In this document: positions 1-18,795 of the stretch, in pieces
How the letters are laid out: each line of letters starts with the position of its first letter
Position numbering within the stretch: position 1 is the first letter of the stretch
Source: Phallusia fumigata
Lineage: Eukaryota; Chordata; Ascidiacea; Phlebobranchia; Ascidiidae
Direction of reading: 5' to 3'
Assembly: GCA_008931825.1 (NCBI GenBank)
Contig: QXVZ01005854.1
Coordinates: 1 to 20,509, forward strand
Length of the DNA: 20,509 nucleotides
The notes under the pieces: model-generated
What the model saw: only the letters and a program-made list of their open reading frames with translations
What the model was told of the DNA's origin: nothing
The model's database searches: none
Program-made: the position numbers and the translations under genes

Positions 1-2601
1 TCAGCTAAGCGAAAGTGCAAGCGAGGTAGGAAAATGATTTGAATTGACCCCTGCAGGTTTTTTCTTGTGAAAACACCTGTATTTTATTGTGGTTTTCAAT
101 TTGGTTGAACTGGAGTTATTTGGTCCACGTATGTTTGGTTGAAACATATCAAGATCATAAAAAAACAAGGCCGGTGGTTTTGTTTTCAGCAACAAAACAC
201 GCATAAACTGAAAACAAGCCGCGAAGTTGACCAATAGTTCACCGAATAGAAAATTAATTTTGCCCATTGACATACAGTGGATAAAGAGCTGGGGTAGTGG
301 TTTTGAACTACTTTCAAATCTTTCACGGAATTTGAATTGCATGTATGGACCGGTATTTCAGGGCTATTTCAAAAAAAGTTAAAAGAATCGCCACGTTTAA
401 CTGGTTGAATTTCGTTAGTAAACGTGCTTGTATCCTCTGTTCCAATATAGCGGTATTAGTACCTCCACAAATTAGCAACTCGACGCTTCTGTTTCGCACC
501 CAACTTTCAGCATTTCGGGTAGCACCTAGAAAATGTTGTTTCGCATCTGCTATTAACAAACCCGCTAATTTCAGTCGATCAATCGTAATCGCCAAGGGCA
601 AGTCGTGCCTCATAAAAGGACTGAGATGGTTTGTCTGGCGCAACCGGCCTTTCTCAAATCACAAATCGAGATATTGTGCCCGGATTTGCCTGCTGCGTTT
701 GTAGTGATAATGATCGTTATGTCCACCGCCTTTAACGACCTCTTTGTTATGAGTTTCTTTTGAAAGTGTTTTCTGTGCCAAGTACGTGGCGAACGCAGCT
801 ATACACGGCTGCAGTTTTACATGTAAGCCTAAATGAGCCCTTTTTCTGATTAATTTCAGTTTATTGGAGCATTGGTTTCAGTTTACAGGAGTCTTTTGGG
901 CTTGGTAGAATAAAAGCAGGTTAAAGAACAGATATGGGAATTCACTCTGGCGGCTTAGACTAAATTCAAATGGTGATAGCAGCTTAGGGGTGAGACACAC
1001 TTTGATAAGATTCGGTTAGCAACATGGCTGTTGTTACCCATGGGTAAAAAGCGCTTGACATGTATGAATGTAAAATCTGGCTGTTTTGTTTGCCTTCATT
1101 TGTGTTTAAGGATCAGGCTTTCAATGTAACACTAGCGAACCGAAATCTAGGATTTTCAACAAAGCCAGTATCAGTTCCGCGTAGACAAAACACAGCCTTA
1201 GATTTATCCTGCGGGTACCGGTATCTTAGTTTCGACTTTGTTTGATGTCACGCCCTAACGATTCTGCATGGCCGCCCTGCAACGTTTCTACCCCTGCCCT
1301 TTTTCGCAGTTTTGTTTCCCCGTTAACACATCACCCACAAGTATCCGATTCCAACCTTTTGTTCCCACAGCCATTTGCCACCCTGCCTAGTATTTCCAAA
1401 CCAAAGTCCAGAATTGAATTCAAACCTTCTTAACCAGCTGGCTTTCAGCAAGCCAGGTCCTACGCACTGGCGGTTTCCGCAGTGACACGGTCGGGTCTGT
1501 GTGAAGTAGTTGACAATATTTGCCCCAGTACAGACTTCGGTGTTTGCGCTCACACCCAAGGCCGCTTTACATTTGCGTTGGCGTTGGACGTTTATTTTAT
1601 TGTCTGGCACGTACGTGGGGCAGTGAGTGAGTAATACTGTGAACGGCTTTAGCTAAGCAGTGACACGGAGCAGTTGACAACTGTAATGTTACACGAACGG
1701 TAAAACCGAAGTTTTAAGCAACCTTCGTATAGCCTACTGTGTTTTGAAAACGTTAAAAATCCACAAAAATAAGTTTTAATGTATTGAAAAAAGCTTCAAA
1801 CTGCTACAAAAATAGAGTACTTTCAAAACAGATTAATCTGTGAAAAACAATTTGCTGCGTTGACTGTGCAAAACTCGTTCAAATAACTCGCTTTGAACTT
1901 GTATGTGGCAGCATCCATTCAGAGTGAAGAGGTTTGCTTTGGTAGTCTTGTGATCTTGGGTAGCTAGAAGTCGGTTGTTGTATTGTAGATTTACTTTAGG
2001 CACTTGAGACATTGTCAGGAGCTGCTGAGTACGGAGTAACCTTCACGCAGGCTAGTAGTCAGTTTCGTAAACGGGTATACATGTTCGTATGTAAAGCGTA
2101 GTTTGAGATGACCGGTTATGTGTGTTGTTCAATGTGGTTGACAGCTAGTTTTGTATCTTGGATTTAAAAGTATGCAACTGTTGCATAAGTTACAATATTG
2201 TTCGCCAAAAGTCTTGTCTCAAAAGCATTTGTGGAAGAAAATTTTTGTGAACTGGTTAGATTTGCTTTTTGAGAAACCATGAAAAGCTATTGGAAAGATG
2301 TGCCAGAAACTTATGGGCAAATATGTTGGGTGTCTTGACTGTGCAAGGCCTAATAGTAGATGTAAGTGTGGCTATCTATGCAATTGACACAATGCAAAAA
2401 TAGTCGAACTATGTGTGGGCTAGATTTTACGGTAAAGTTTATGCAGTTTAGCACAACCCAATTTAGCAAATGGCAAAAACACTACTTAGGGCAGCTGTCT
2501 CTCCATAAAGCGTTCTTTGTTTACAACCGTGAATTGTCGAATGTTGGTAACACACTTGTGATGTATTGTGTTATAAATGTGGTCATCATTCTTGTTGTTA
2601 G
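1..2601. other. 5' stretch without a supportable exon (intron or upstream region of gene 1)
   Basis: I see no exon here with both good splice sites and the Glu/Lys-rich coding character of the downstream PHLDB exons. Open frames exist on both strands (for example 345-704 + and 323-643 -), but their translations resemble no family I know and overlap each other. The segment around 1250-1620 is somewhat GC-richer and contains a bulged hairpin at 1465-1484. The first recognised exon begins in phase 0 at a TAG acceptor ending at 2601, so this stretch is most simply the tail of a long upstream intron. An internal promoter cannot be excluded from sequence alone. Confidence 0.5.
1465..1484. repeat. 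Bulged hairpin related to the one at 2885
   Basis: CACTG-g-CGG pairs with CCG-CAGTG around TTT, with one bulged G. The following GCAGTGACACGG (1479-1490) recurs at 1657-1668, each copy followed within about 30 nt by AGTTGACAA. This hints at a decayed repeat family copy. Confidence 0.5.
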
Positions 2602-11813
<9,212 letters not shown>

Positions 11814-12402
11814 TGCGGCCCGCTCATGCGATTTACCTCAACACAAGTCAACGAAACAGAACCAGAGTTTTCACGAGGATTGAGGATTTGGATAAAAGGA
11901 ACGGAAAACTTGGATGTTTCTTTTATGTGGTGGACAACTTTTAATGGACATTTCACCCTAGGCCGATGGCTTCTTCACATTTTACGCGTTATAGCTTTTT
12001 AATACGTTTTTACTTTTCTCTACTGGATATTTTCTCGATCTGCTGAATGAATTTGAATGGGATACGAAACATTTTTAATCGGCAATTCCCAAGTGCAATT
12101 GAAGATTTATTTTGAAGTAGTAGTGTGAATCCTTTTTATCTGACGAGTTTTACTTTATCGTGCAACAACGAGTGTTTTGGAAGCAACAGTATACCTGCAG
12201 GTTTGCACAAGTTTTAAGTCAATTTTACACCGTAGCTACGTAGTTCACGAAATTGCTGAAACCTCATTAACACTTTTTCTTTCAAATGCGAACTTTGACC
12301 TAAAAATAGTTTGATAAAGCCTGTAATCTCATTGGACGTTTCATTTCTTTTTTCAACAATCATGAAATTTATTTTATCAGTTTTTTGTTTCGAGGCAATA
12401 AA
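11814..12402 (+). terminator. PHLDB1/2: PHLDB 3' UTR and first poly(A) signal
   Basis: AT-rich non-coding sequence follows the TGA. The first AATAAA hexamer is at 12397-12402, followed by a GU-bearing stretch (gtcgtgtcg). A second AATAAA is at 12620-12625. Either could end the transcript, giving a 3' UTR of roughly 0.6 or 0.8 kb. Confidence 0.6.
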
Positions 12403-12619
12403 AGTCGTGTCGCCAACGAAGCTCGGATCTTCTTGTTATGAATCTTGGGCTCTAGCATCTATCTTGCCCGATGGAAGTGATATTTGTGGTATGCAAACAC
12501 GTTGTCTTGCCGCAGACTACTCCACTTTCGTCCTTGATCACCGCAGTGTTGTTGTGTCTACCTTACTTTGCTTGTTAATTGTTTTCGCCGTCACTTTGGT
12601 TTTATTTTTCTACTGTTAG
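12362..12619 (+). CDS. Small ORF with hydrophobic ends (85 aa), unproven
   Basis: From the ATG at 12362 the frame encodes a hydrophobic start (MKFILSVFCFEA), a middle with four Cys, and a C-terminal membrane-like segment (VVVSTLLCLLIVFAVTLVLF) before TAG. An AATAAA overlaps the stop by one base at 12620. The frame opens further upstream without ATG. It may be a short secreted or tail-anchored protein, the last exon of something, or simply open sequence in the PHLDB 3' UTR; the first PHLDB poly(A) signal lies inside it. I recognise no family. Confidence 0.2.
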   Translation: MKFILSVFCFEAIKVVSPTKLGSSCYESWALASILPDGSDICGMQTRCLAADYSTFVLDHRSVVVSTLLCLLIVFAVTLVLFFYC

Positions 12620-12625
12620 AATAAA
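12620..12625 (+). terminator. Second poly(A) signal downstream of PHLDB
   Basis: An AATAAA hexamer immediately after the stop of the 12362-12619 frame. It could serve either PHLDB (longer 3' UTR) or that small ORF. Confidence 0.4.
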
Positions 12626-13158
12626 CTGAAAACGAAGAAATGTTTGACTTTACACGAAAGTTGCGTTGCGATGAGGTTATGGTTCTACCTTCGTCAATCT
12701 GCGCACTATTCTAGTTCAGCTGGGGCGTTTTTTTACAATATTAGGGCCTCGCTACTTGTGGAAAAACCTATTAATATCAACTTGGGCGAGGCAATACAGC
12801 AAAATTTGTTTGCTGAAAGTGCACCATGGCTAGGTCAGGTTTAAAACCATCAGCCGTCTCCAGTAAATTGCTGCGAATGCATACCGAAGGTAACCAAATT
12901 ACTCCCTTAAAAAAGATAACATGTGTCAAAGTTGGGACTAAATTAATTAAGGATTTTGCTACTGTCAGGTTCCAAAATCAAAACGTATTGTTTTTAGTTT
13001 TACAGTCATTGAGTCATAGAAAGCATAAAACACGCGGGAAATATCGACACGCATGATTGGTCACATAAAAAATCAAGTAAAGGTCGTATTGCAAACGTTT
13101 AAGGCCACTAAGGACAAAATAAACGTGGAAATGGTCCCCTGAAGTTATTGCACAGAAA
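12626..13158. other. Intergenic region and presumed TUT1 promoter / 5' UTR
   Basis: About 530 bp separate the last PHLDB-side poly(A) signal from the TUT1 ATG. I see no clear TATA box at a position I could defend. A CACAG/AAAATG sequence sits just upstream of the TUT1 ATG and could be a cis- or trans-splice acceptor, since ascidians do trans-splice. The pyrimidine tract is weak and this stays open. Confidence 0.35.
12826..12889 (+). other. Candidate short first exon or uORF upstream of TUT1
   Basis: An ATG in a strong Kozak context (gtgcaccATGGct) starts 21 codons, MARSGLKPSAVSSKLLRMHT and one Glu, followed by a possible donor GAAG/GTAACC in phase 1. Splicing to an AG at 13143-13144 would enter the TUT1 frame ahead of its Met, adding about 26 residues. 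That acceptor has a poor pyrimidine tract. Without splicing the frame runs to 13056. It could be an alternative TUT1 N-terminus, a uORF, or chance. Confidence 0.2.
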
Positions 13159-14853
13159 ATGAACATGTCCAGTGACAAACAGGAGTCTAGTCATTTGTTT
13201 TGTGACGTTTGCTCTGCCCACATACCAAACGGTGAGTTGTTTGTCAATAAGTAAGGAAAAAAGTCCGGTTTCTAAAAAAACAACAGCTTAATTTTAAAAT
13301 TGCTTTGTCACTACGTTTTTCATAATTTTAGCTGGATGTTTGTGGTTTGTATTGGGGTAAGACACAATTTGGCATGGTGGTGTACTGGTGTTTTTGTTTG
13401 ACAAAAATAATGTCTTATTAATTGCTGTTGAATCCAGATACATTGTCGTTTCCATTTAAATTTTTGCCTCATGCGACTAAAACCAAAGAAGTGTCCAGAA
13501 CAGGGTCCCAACAATCCACTAAATAAAACTTTTTTAACAGAAACAACCTTTCAGCAACATTTGAAAGGGCGAAAGCATGCAAGAAATGTTGAAAGAATAA
13601 AGGAATGGTCAGATGCAGCAAAGCGCTCAATTTATGTGGGTGGACTGAAAAATGTTGTTGCTGCTGAACTTGCTATTGCTGATTATTTTGGTCAATATGG
13701 AAAAGTGAAAAACATTACAATTGACAAAACATTTGTAAGTACACATAGTTGTATATATTGAGGTCAACACCATATTGCCGCAAAACCAAAGTGGTGCTGT
13801 GGAGGTCTGGATCCACTAAAAAGGAATGCAAAAGTCACTTCAACACAAGAATATAATAAAATCCTAAAAAAATATTACAAAGCATTTATAACATAGCAGT
13901 ATTACATACTGCATTGTTATGCTAACTCAATATGGCACTGCTGGCCACATGGACCTTAGCTTTAAACATGTTTTTAAAGTCCTGGGCACCCCTATTTTTG
14001 CATATTACTCGTATTTACCCTATTATCATTCTATGCACAGTGGTTAACTATCATTTCCCTTTTCTTTTGAGCCTAATATGTGGTCCCTTGTTACTTGCAT
14101 CCTAAGCTTTTTTAATTAGCAAATGGCCAATGATGAATAGTAAAAGGTTTGAGTTGCAAGTTATTCATTGTTTAAAAAGCAGTTGCCCACAGTGTGATAC
14201 TCATGGTTCATTGTCAGAAGATCAAGTGCATGAATTGTTTCGTTCACTGACAACAATTTGCAGGTGTAAATTTTGTGTTGACAAGTTGGCAGAGATGTGC
14301 CACATTGCCTATATTGCATTTGCAACATTTAAATGTGACAAAATGGGTCAACTGCTTTTTAGTTCATTGATGTTTGCAGCAAATGACATCACAGGATTTC
14401 TGAGGCCAAAAGTATAAATATTAAATTTTTAATATGTTTACTGGTATTTATCAAATCATGTAATCTGTATACATTGTAAGTTTTAATTGATTGTTTATTG
14501 CATTGCAGAAACAATATGCAATTGTTGAAATGGAAAGTGAACAAACAGCTAATAATTTACTTGCGATTGAAGACCCTATTATAAATGGAACACCTGTTGT
14601 AATTAAAGCCAGGTAATGCAGAACTTTTAGCAAACCATGAATGTTGTATGTGGTGCTAATTGTGCTTTAGTTAAAGAACAATTCCACATATTGTAAGATA
14701 AGTTTTTTACAATGTGTTAGATTATAAATTGCTGACCATTGTTTCAGGGAACTAAAAGACGCTGTGCCTACAAATGACAAGAAAAAAAAGTTGCACCAAA
14801 AGCAAAGTGCTATCGATGAGAAATTATGGCAAAAACTGCTTAATTGTCAAGAT
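13159..14853 (+). CDS. TUT1: TUT1 RNA-binding N-terminus (finger and RRM, exons 1-4)
   Basis: Exon 1 ends in phase 1 between the two zinc-ligand pairs: CDVC is in exon 1 and HLKGRKH in exon 2, spacing C-x2-C-x12-H-x5-H as in matrin/U1C-type fingers. The RRM is split after DKTF: RNP2 is in exon 2, and the degenerate RNP1 strand (KQYAIVEM) opens exon 3. Exon 4 is a Lys-rich linker (KKKKLHQKQ) leading to the catalytic core. In human TUT1 the finger and RRM help bind U6 snRNA. Confidence 0.9.
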
Positions 14854-17800
14854 GTAAGTTAAGATAAAATGGAGTTGTTTGAACGAAATGGTTCAGCTAA
14901 ATAGGTCAATAAATGCAATTATCCAGTTTTACACAAAAATTCACCATTACTGTCTAAACCAAAATTAAATGTTCATGTCAAAAATGATGGGATAAGGGGT
15001 TATTCAGTGTGGCATTTTTTACATGGTTTGAAATAGTGAATGTAACATTACTTTTTGACAGTTAGATAAACAATTCCTGATGTTAAAAGATGAAGTCAAA
15101 CTTTCAGTTGAAGAAATCCACCTGCGTGATCTAATTTGTAAATTACTACAGACTGCATTACATGAAGCTTTTCCAGACTGTATACTAAAGCCGTATGGTT
15201 CATCGGTATGTCTTAAGTATATGATAGCAGAGAAATATCATAAACTTTCTTATAGTTTGACAGCATTGTGCCATGAAGCTAACTTTTGTGAGGTTTATAA
15301 CCTTAAATCTAAACCAATATTTTTATCGTCCATCTAATTTCGTGATTCTTGTACATGCAGTGGCTTTGAAATATGATAACTGATCATTATGGTAAAATAC
15401 ATATTATACAGATGAAAAGTAAAGTTTAAAGTATATTCTGTTCCTAATTCATAATCATTAGATCTTTCTCCATGAATATTCATCTGTGCGTTTTCCACAA
15501 ATTGTGTTAAATTTAAAAATTGACAGTCCTTTTCACAATATCTTATTGCTTTCAGTATAAAACATTTGCCATTCCTGCTGTGGGTTTTCAGTACCAAAAA
15601 GCTTTATGTTTTGTTATAGTCTATAAAGATGTTTTAAATTAGATTTAGAATTGTTTTCAGTAATTTTTGGGACACACTGGGAGCTATTCAAACACACAGA
15701 GCTGTGACAAACAAAAATGTGTCAACTTGTGGTTTACAAACTGTCAAGATATATTTTTACCCCTTTCTTACAGGTTAGTGGTTTTGGAACACATGGCTGT
15801 GATTTGGATCTACATTTTGAGTATGAAAGAATACATCCTGATATTCTCCATGAAATCAAGACACACAGAAGTGCAGAAAGTGATACGGAAGACCAAACAA
15901 ACAAAGATGATATTACATCGCAAGAGATTGTTGCAGCTGTTGGGGAAGTGATCAAGCAATGTGTTCCAGACTGCCACAAAATCAAAGTAATCACAACAAC
16001 TAGGTTTCCCCTTGTTCGATTCTTTCACAAAGGTTCCAATGTGAAGTGTGACATTTCCTTGTCAAACAAACTTGCCATAGTCAACACTACATATCTGCAA
16101 TTGTGCTGCAAGATCTTTCCGTTGCTGAAGCCACTAGTTATTGCAATAAGAATGTGGATGCGACACTGGGAATTGGCCGGTAAGTGACAAATCTGTCCTG
16201 AAATATGTTTGTTTGTTAATTTTTATTCTGTGAGCCATACATAGCTTGCCCTGTTGTTTATGCAATATTTGGCTGCCCGCAATGACAAAAAAATGTAAAG
16301 TTTCCTTTAGCCCAGAAGCTAAATCATGTTGGAGCAAGCCCCTTTTTCTGCTCTAGAAAACAGAAAACACCAGGGTGTATTTAAATTACTCACAACTTTG
16401 CGTGTATTAAGCAATTTCCTAAAACCCCAAGTATCACAAAATTTGCACCAAGTAGACTGCATGAAGCCTATTGATTAACTAACTAACTTTGAACACTTAC
16501 ATGAAAATATGAATGATCTAACATGTGCAATTCAGTTATGTATTTTTTCTGCCAAATAACTGTTCTTTCTTTCAGGGGGTGTTCATGTCAATGGGCCAAG
16601 ATTGAACAACTATGCTGTCACTTTATTGGTTTTGTTCTATTTGCAAAACACCAAGAAGCTACTTAGCTTGAAAGAAATGGTTGGGGGTGTGTCGGACACT
16701 TCTCGGAATCTGATAGATGGTTGGGATTGTACCTTAGTTGAATCTCACCCAGTCTGCGATACTTGTGGATCATTAGGTGACCTACTTGCAGAATTTTTTC
16801 ACTTTTACTCAAAGGTAGAATTTTCCAAGGTTGTGCTAAATACACGCTCGGCTTGCTATGAAACGCCACAAACTGAAAAAGATGTTTTAGATGTGGAGAG
16901 CCACACTGGACGCAAATTCAGGTACGGGAGTCTTAACGTACAGGATCCCTTTGAGCTTAGCCACAACGTGGCTGGAAATGTAACCGAACGTCACATGCAG
17001 AACTTCTACCGACATATGCACAACGCGGCACTGGTGACAAAAATGAAGAAATACCAGCATAGAGCAATGCATGTATCGTACTGGGGCCTCCTAACCTTGT
17101 TCATTGATCACCATAAGAAGAAAGTAGATACTGAACCTACCGTGCTTAGTCCCGCAAAAAGCAATGCGTATATCATTGATGTAAAGCTAAAGTCAGACGT
17201 TTCGGAAGCACATGAAAGCGACTTGCCAAAAGCTGCTGGTTATTTGGTTACTATTTTGAGTGATGTTTTTGCGATGGACTGTCAAGTTGTTGATGCCGAA
17301 ATCAGCACGGAAAATATGCAAGCGTCGGAGAATGTACAGATGGCTGTTGCATTGGAAACATTCCCAGTCAAGAAGGTTGAAGCACACAAGAACCAAGATG
17401 GGACGAAAAAGCGCCCAGCCGACTCGGGTGATTGTACGTTTTGTAAACGCGCAAAAGTGGCCCTTGACCGTCCAGACGCTCCCTACCACCCTGTCAACTT
17501 ACCGTGCGAGTTGAAATGTGTGGCCAAGCAGCGTTTATGGCAAGGACGCCGCAAGGCCAGGCGTCGTTTGGTCCAGAAAGGCAAGGCTGATTTTCTCGAC
17601 CTGGAAAGAAAGGTTTCCCAGTTACTGCTCTCTGACCTAGCAGTGGATTCGACACATGGTGGCAGCATGGAGGAACAGTTGAACGCAAGCTGTTCTTCCA
17701 CCGAGAGCTCTGTACCGCCTCTGTTTAGTTTCACAATTAAGGTAACACAAGTGGATAAAAGTGCGTTGCGTTTGCATTTTCGTTGTACCACCGATGACGG

Positions 17801-17894
17801 ACACAGTGACTACGTAAACTTCTTACACCATTTCGAAATTTTTTTGCCCAATTTGCTTAAGAAGTGTGTTGCTGTGAATGGTGGTGGCGAGTGA
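13159..17894 (+). CDS. TUT1: TUT1 / Star-PAP: U6 terminal uridylyltransferase and speckle poly(A) polymerase
   Basis: Exons 13159-13231, 13541-13734, 14509-14612, 14748-14853, 15062-15205, 15774-16179 and 16576-17894 join in frame to 781 codons plus TGA. Visible parts: matrin-type C2H2 finger (C15, C18, H31, H37); RRM about 53-125 with RNP2 IYVGGL at 55-60; nucleotidyltransferase motif PYGSSVSGFGTHGCDLDLHF with GS at 205-206 and metal ligands D217 and D219, third Asp D300 in VKCDISLSNK; PAP-associated region with LNVQDPFELSHNVAGNVT at 462-479; basic RLWQGRRKARRRL at 662-674. These blocks in this order identify TUT1. Known role: the nuclear enzyme adds uridines to U6 snRNA 3' ends and polyadenylates selected mRNAs. 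The human protein is 874 aa; this one is shorter mainly because the Pro-rich insertion between D219 and D300 is reduced. Start chosen as the first in-frame Met; M3 is an alternative. Confidence 0.95.
13735..14508 (+). other. TUT1: TUT1 intron 2, longest intron of the gene
   Basis: A 774 bp intron between GTAAGT and TTGCAG. It holds a 95-codon open frame (14130-14417) rich in Cys and Phe that resembles no family I know and has no start context of note. I see no snoRNA with paired boxes and terminal stem. Confidence 0.7.
15206..15773 (+). other. TUT1: TUT1 intron 5, splitting the catalytic motif
   Basis: The 568 bp intron interrupts the nucleotidyltransferase signature between GSS (exon 5) and VSGFGTHGCDLD (exon 6), in phase 0. 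It is AT-rich with no supported feature inside. Confidence 0.8.
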
Positions 17895-17951
17895 TTGCAA
17901 TGCTGAAATCGTAAAAAATAAAGAATGAGGTGCGGTGTTGGGTTCGCACCT
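17895..17951 (+). terminator. TUT1: TUT1 very short 3' UTR, poly(A) signal and GU-rich hairpin
   Basis: AATAAA at 17917-17922 begins only 22 nt after the stop. A G/U-rich downstream element follows at about 17926-17944. The same stretch can fold into a hairpin with 7 bp arms, AGGTGCG at 17928-17934 and CGCACCT at 17945-17951, with a 10 nt loop. If cleavage is 10-30 nt after AATAAA, the 3' UTR is only about 40-60 nt. Confidence 0.75.
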
Positions 17952-18567
17952 TCGTATTTAGTGTAACATTTTTGGGCAGTGGTAGTGTGGTTATTTAGCT
18001 TGCCCGACAGAGTTGTCTAAATGGCTTGTTCCTTGTTCATTATAGTGTAAACTGTTACAAGGCAAAAGAAACCAAAACCCGATACGTCTGCGCCGTAATT
18101 TTCAATTTGGTAAACGTCAATAAGGTACATCGCTCCGTGCCCACGTGAATATAGCAGACCGGGAACGCATTTTCCTCAAATCAGAAAACCTGAGCAAAAA
18201 ACGCTGCAGGGCCATTTAAACGATCATGCTATTTGACTGGTTTGGGATTCTATTGCTTATTTCGGTGGTTTCCAAACTATGATACGCAAATGTGCCCTTG
18301 TTGGTAACAAGCAACTGTTTTTTGCATATTCATGCAAAGGATTTGTAAAAATTGTTCCTTGCATCACAGTTTTGCATTAACTCGAGCATTCTCGCAAAAA
18401 GTTACTCAGTCAGTAGATCAGTTTTTGCAATTAGTTAGTGGCGTTTATTGATTATAGCAATGATGTTGTCTATTTGCGATTCTAAAATTGGTGGTATTTG
18501 CCCAATTTTTGGACACTCAAATGTACAAAATATAATCCAAACATAGAAAACTAATTTGTGTTTTTAG
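17952..18567. other. Intergenic stretch downstream of TUT1
   Basis: AT-rich sequence with no supported exon. At about 18263-18295 the sequence GGTGGTTTCCAAACTATGAT resembles the terminal inverted repeat of hAT-type DNA transposons (general form CAGTGGTTCCCAAACT). It shares a 12-mer, GTGGTTTCCAAA, with the hAT-like ends at 5238 and 6833. Confidence 0.4.
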
Positions 18568-18624
18568 GACTTCTATGGTCTACTAAAAAAGACGTCAACA
18601 AGCATTGCTGCAGAAAAGCATGCT
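18509..18624 (+). repeat. 116 bp perfect repeat, copy 1, ending at the N
   Basis: Base-for-base identical to 18626-18741. It ends exactly before the N at 18625, and copy 2 begins exactly after it. This is an unmerged contig overlap. Confidence 0.95.
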
Positions 18625-18625
18625 N
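18625..18625. other. Assembly join (single N)
   Basis: A lone ambiguous base lies exactly between two identical 116 bp segments, as produced when overlapping contigs are placed side by side. Confidence 0.95.
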
Positions 18626-18741
18626 TTGGACACTCAAATGTACAAAATATAATCCAAACATAGAAAACTAATTTGTGTTTTTAGGACTTCTATGGTCTAC
18701 TAAAAAAGACGTCAACAAGCATTGCTGCAGAAAAGCATGCT
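18626..18741 (+). repeat. 116 bp perfect repeat, copy 2, starting at the N
   Basis: Identical to 18509-18624, followed by unique sequence from 18742. The true genome very probably has this segment once. It includes the acceptor and first part of the candidate exon at 18685. Confidence 0.95.
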
Positions 18742-18795
18742 CTGGCAGAAAATGTGTTTCATGGTGGCTGGTTTGTTGACAACCTTCATCGATAA
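18685..18795 (+). CDS. Candidate orphan terminal exon (36 codons plus TAA)
   Basis: After a good acceptor (TGTGTTTTTAG) the phase-0 frame reads DFYGLLKKTSTSIAAEKHAL and continues to GGWFVDNLHR and TAA. An AATAAA at 18999-19004 could end the transcript. The acceptor and first 57 nt also occur at 18568-18624 in the repeat copy. I find no upstream exon between TUT1 and here and no family match. A 36-codon open frame is not rare by chance, so this is weak. It could be an alternative last exon of TUT1 or of an unseen gene. Confidence 0.25.
   Translation, partial: DFYGLLKKTSTSIAAEKHALAENVFHGGWFVDNLHR

Noticed and set aside
323..643. 106-codon minus-strand ORF, overlapping a 119-codon plus-strand ORF (345-704)
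   Set aside because: The translations match no family I know and show no splice or start logic; two long frames in opposite strands suggest locally low stop density rather than genes.
1323..1610. 95-codon minus-strand ORF rich in Gly and Trp
   Set aside because: The composition looks like antisense of a low-complexity region; no domain, start context or splice partner.
13145..13158. Trans-splice acceptor (CACAG) just before the TUT1 ATG
   Set aside because: The preceding sequence lacks the pyrimidine tract expected for ascidian spliced-leader sites, and the gene distance does not suggest an operon; kept only as a possibility.
14128..14252. Possible C/D box snoRNA (ATGATGA then CTGA) in TUT1 intron 2
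   Set aside because: The box distance is about 115 nt, no terminal stem pairs around the boxes and no internal C'/D' pair is evident.
14130..14417. 95-codon ORF inside TUT1 intron 2 with several Cys
   Set aside because: It lies wholly in an intron of a well-supported gene. Cys pairs do not form a regular finger and no transposase motif is visible.
15734..16028. Minus-strand ORFs opposite TUT1 exon 6
   Set aside because: They are antisense shadows of the catalytic exon, with no independent support.
17939..17951. GGTTCGCACC resembling a tRNA T-arm or B box
   Set aside because: No acceptor stem, anticodon arm or A box fits around it. It is explained by the hairpin and GU-rich element after the TUT1 poly(A) signal.
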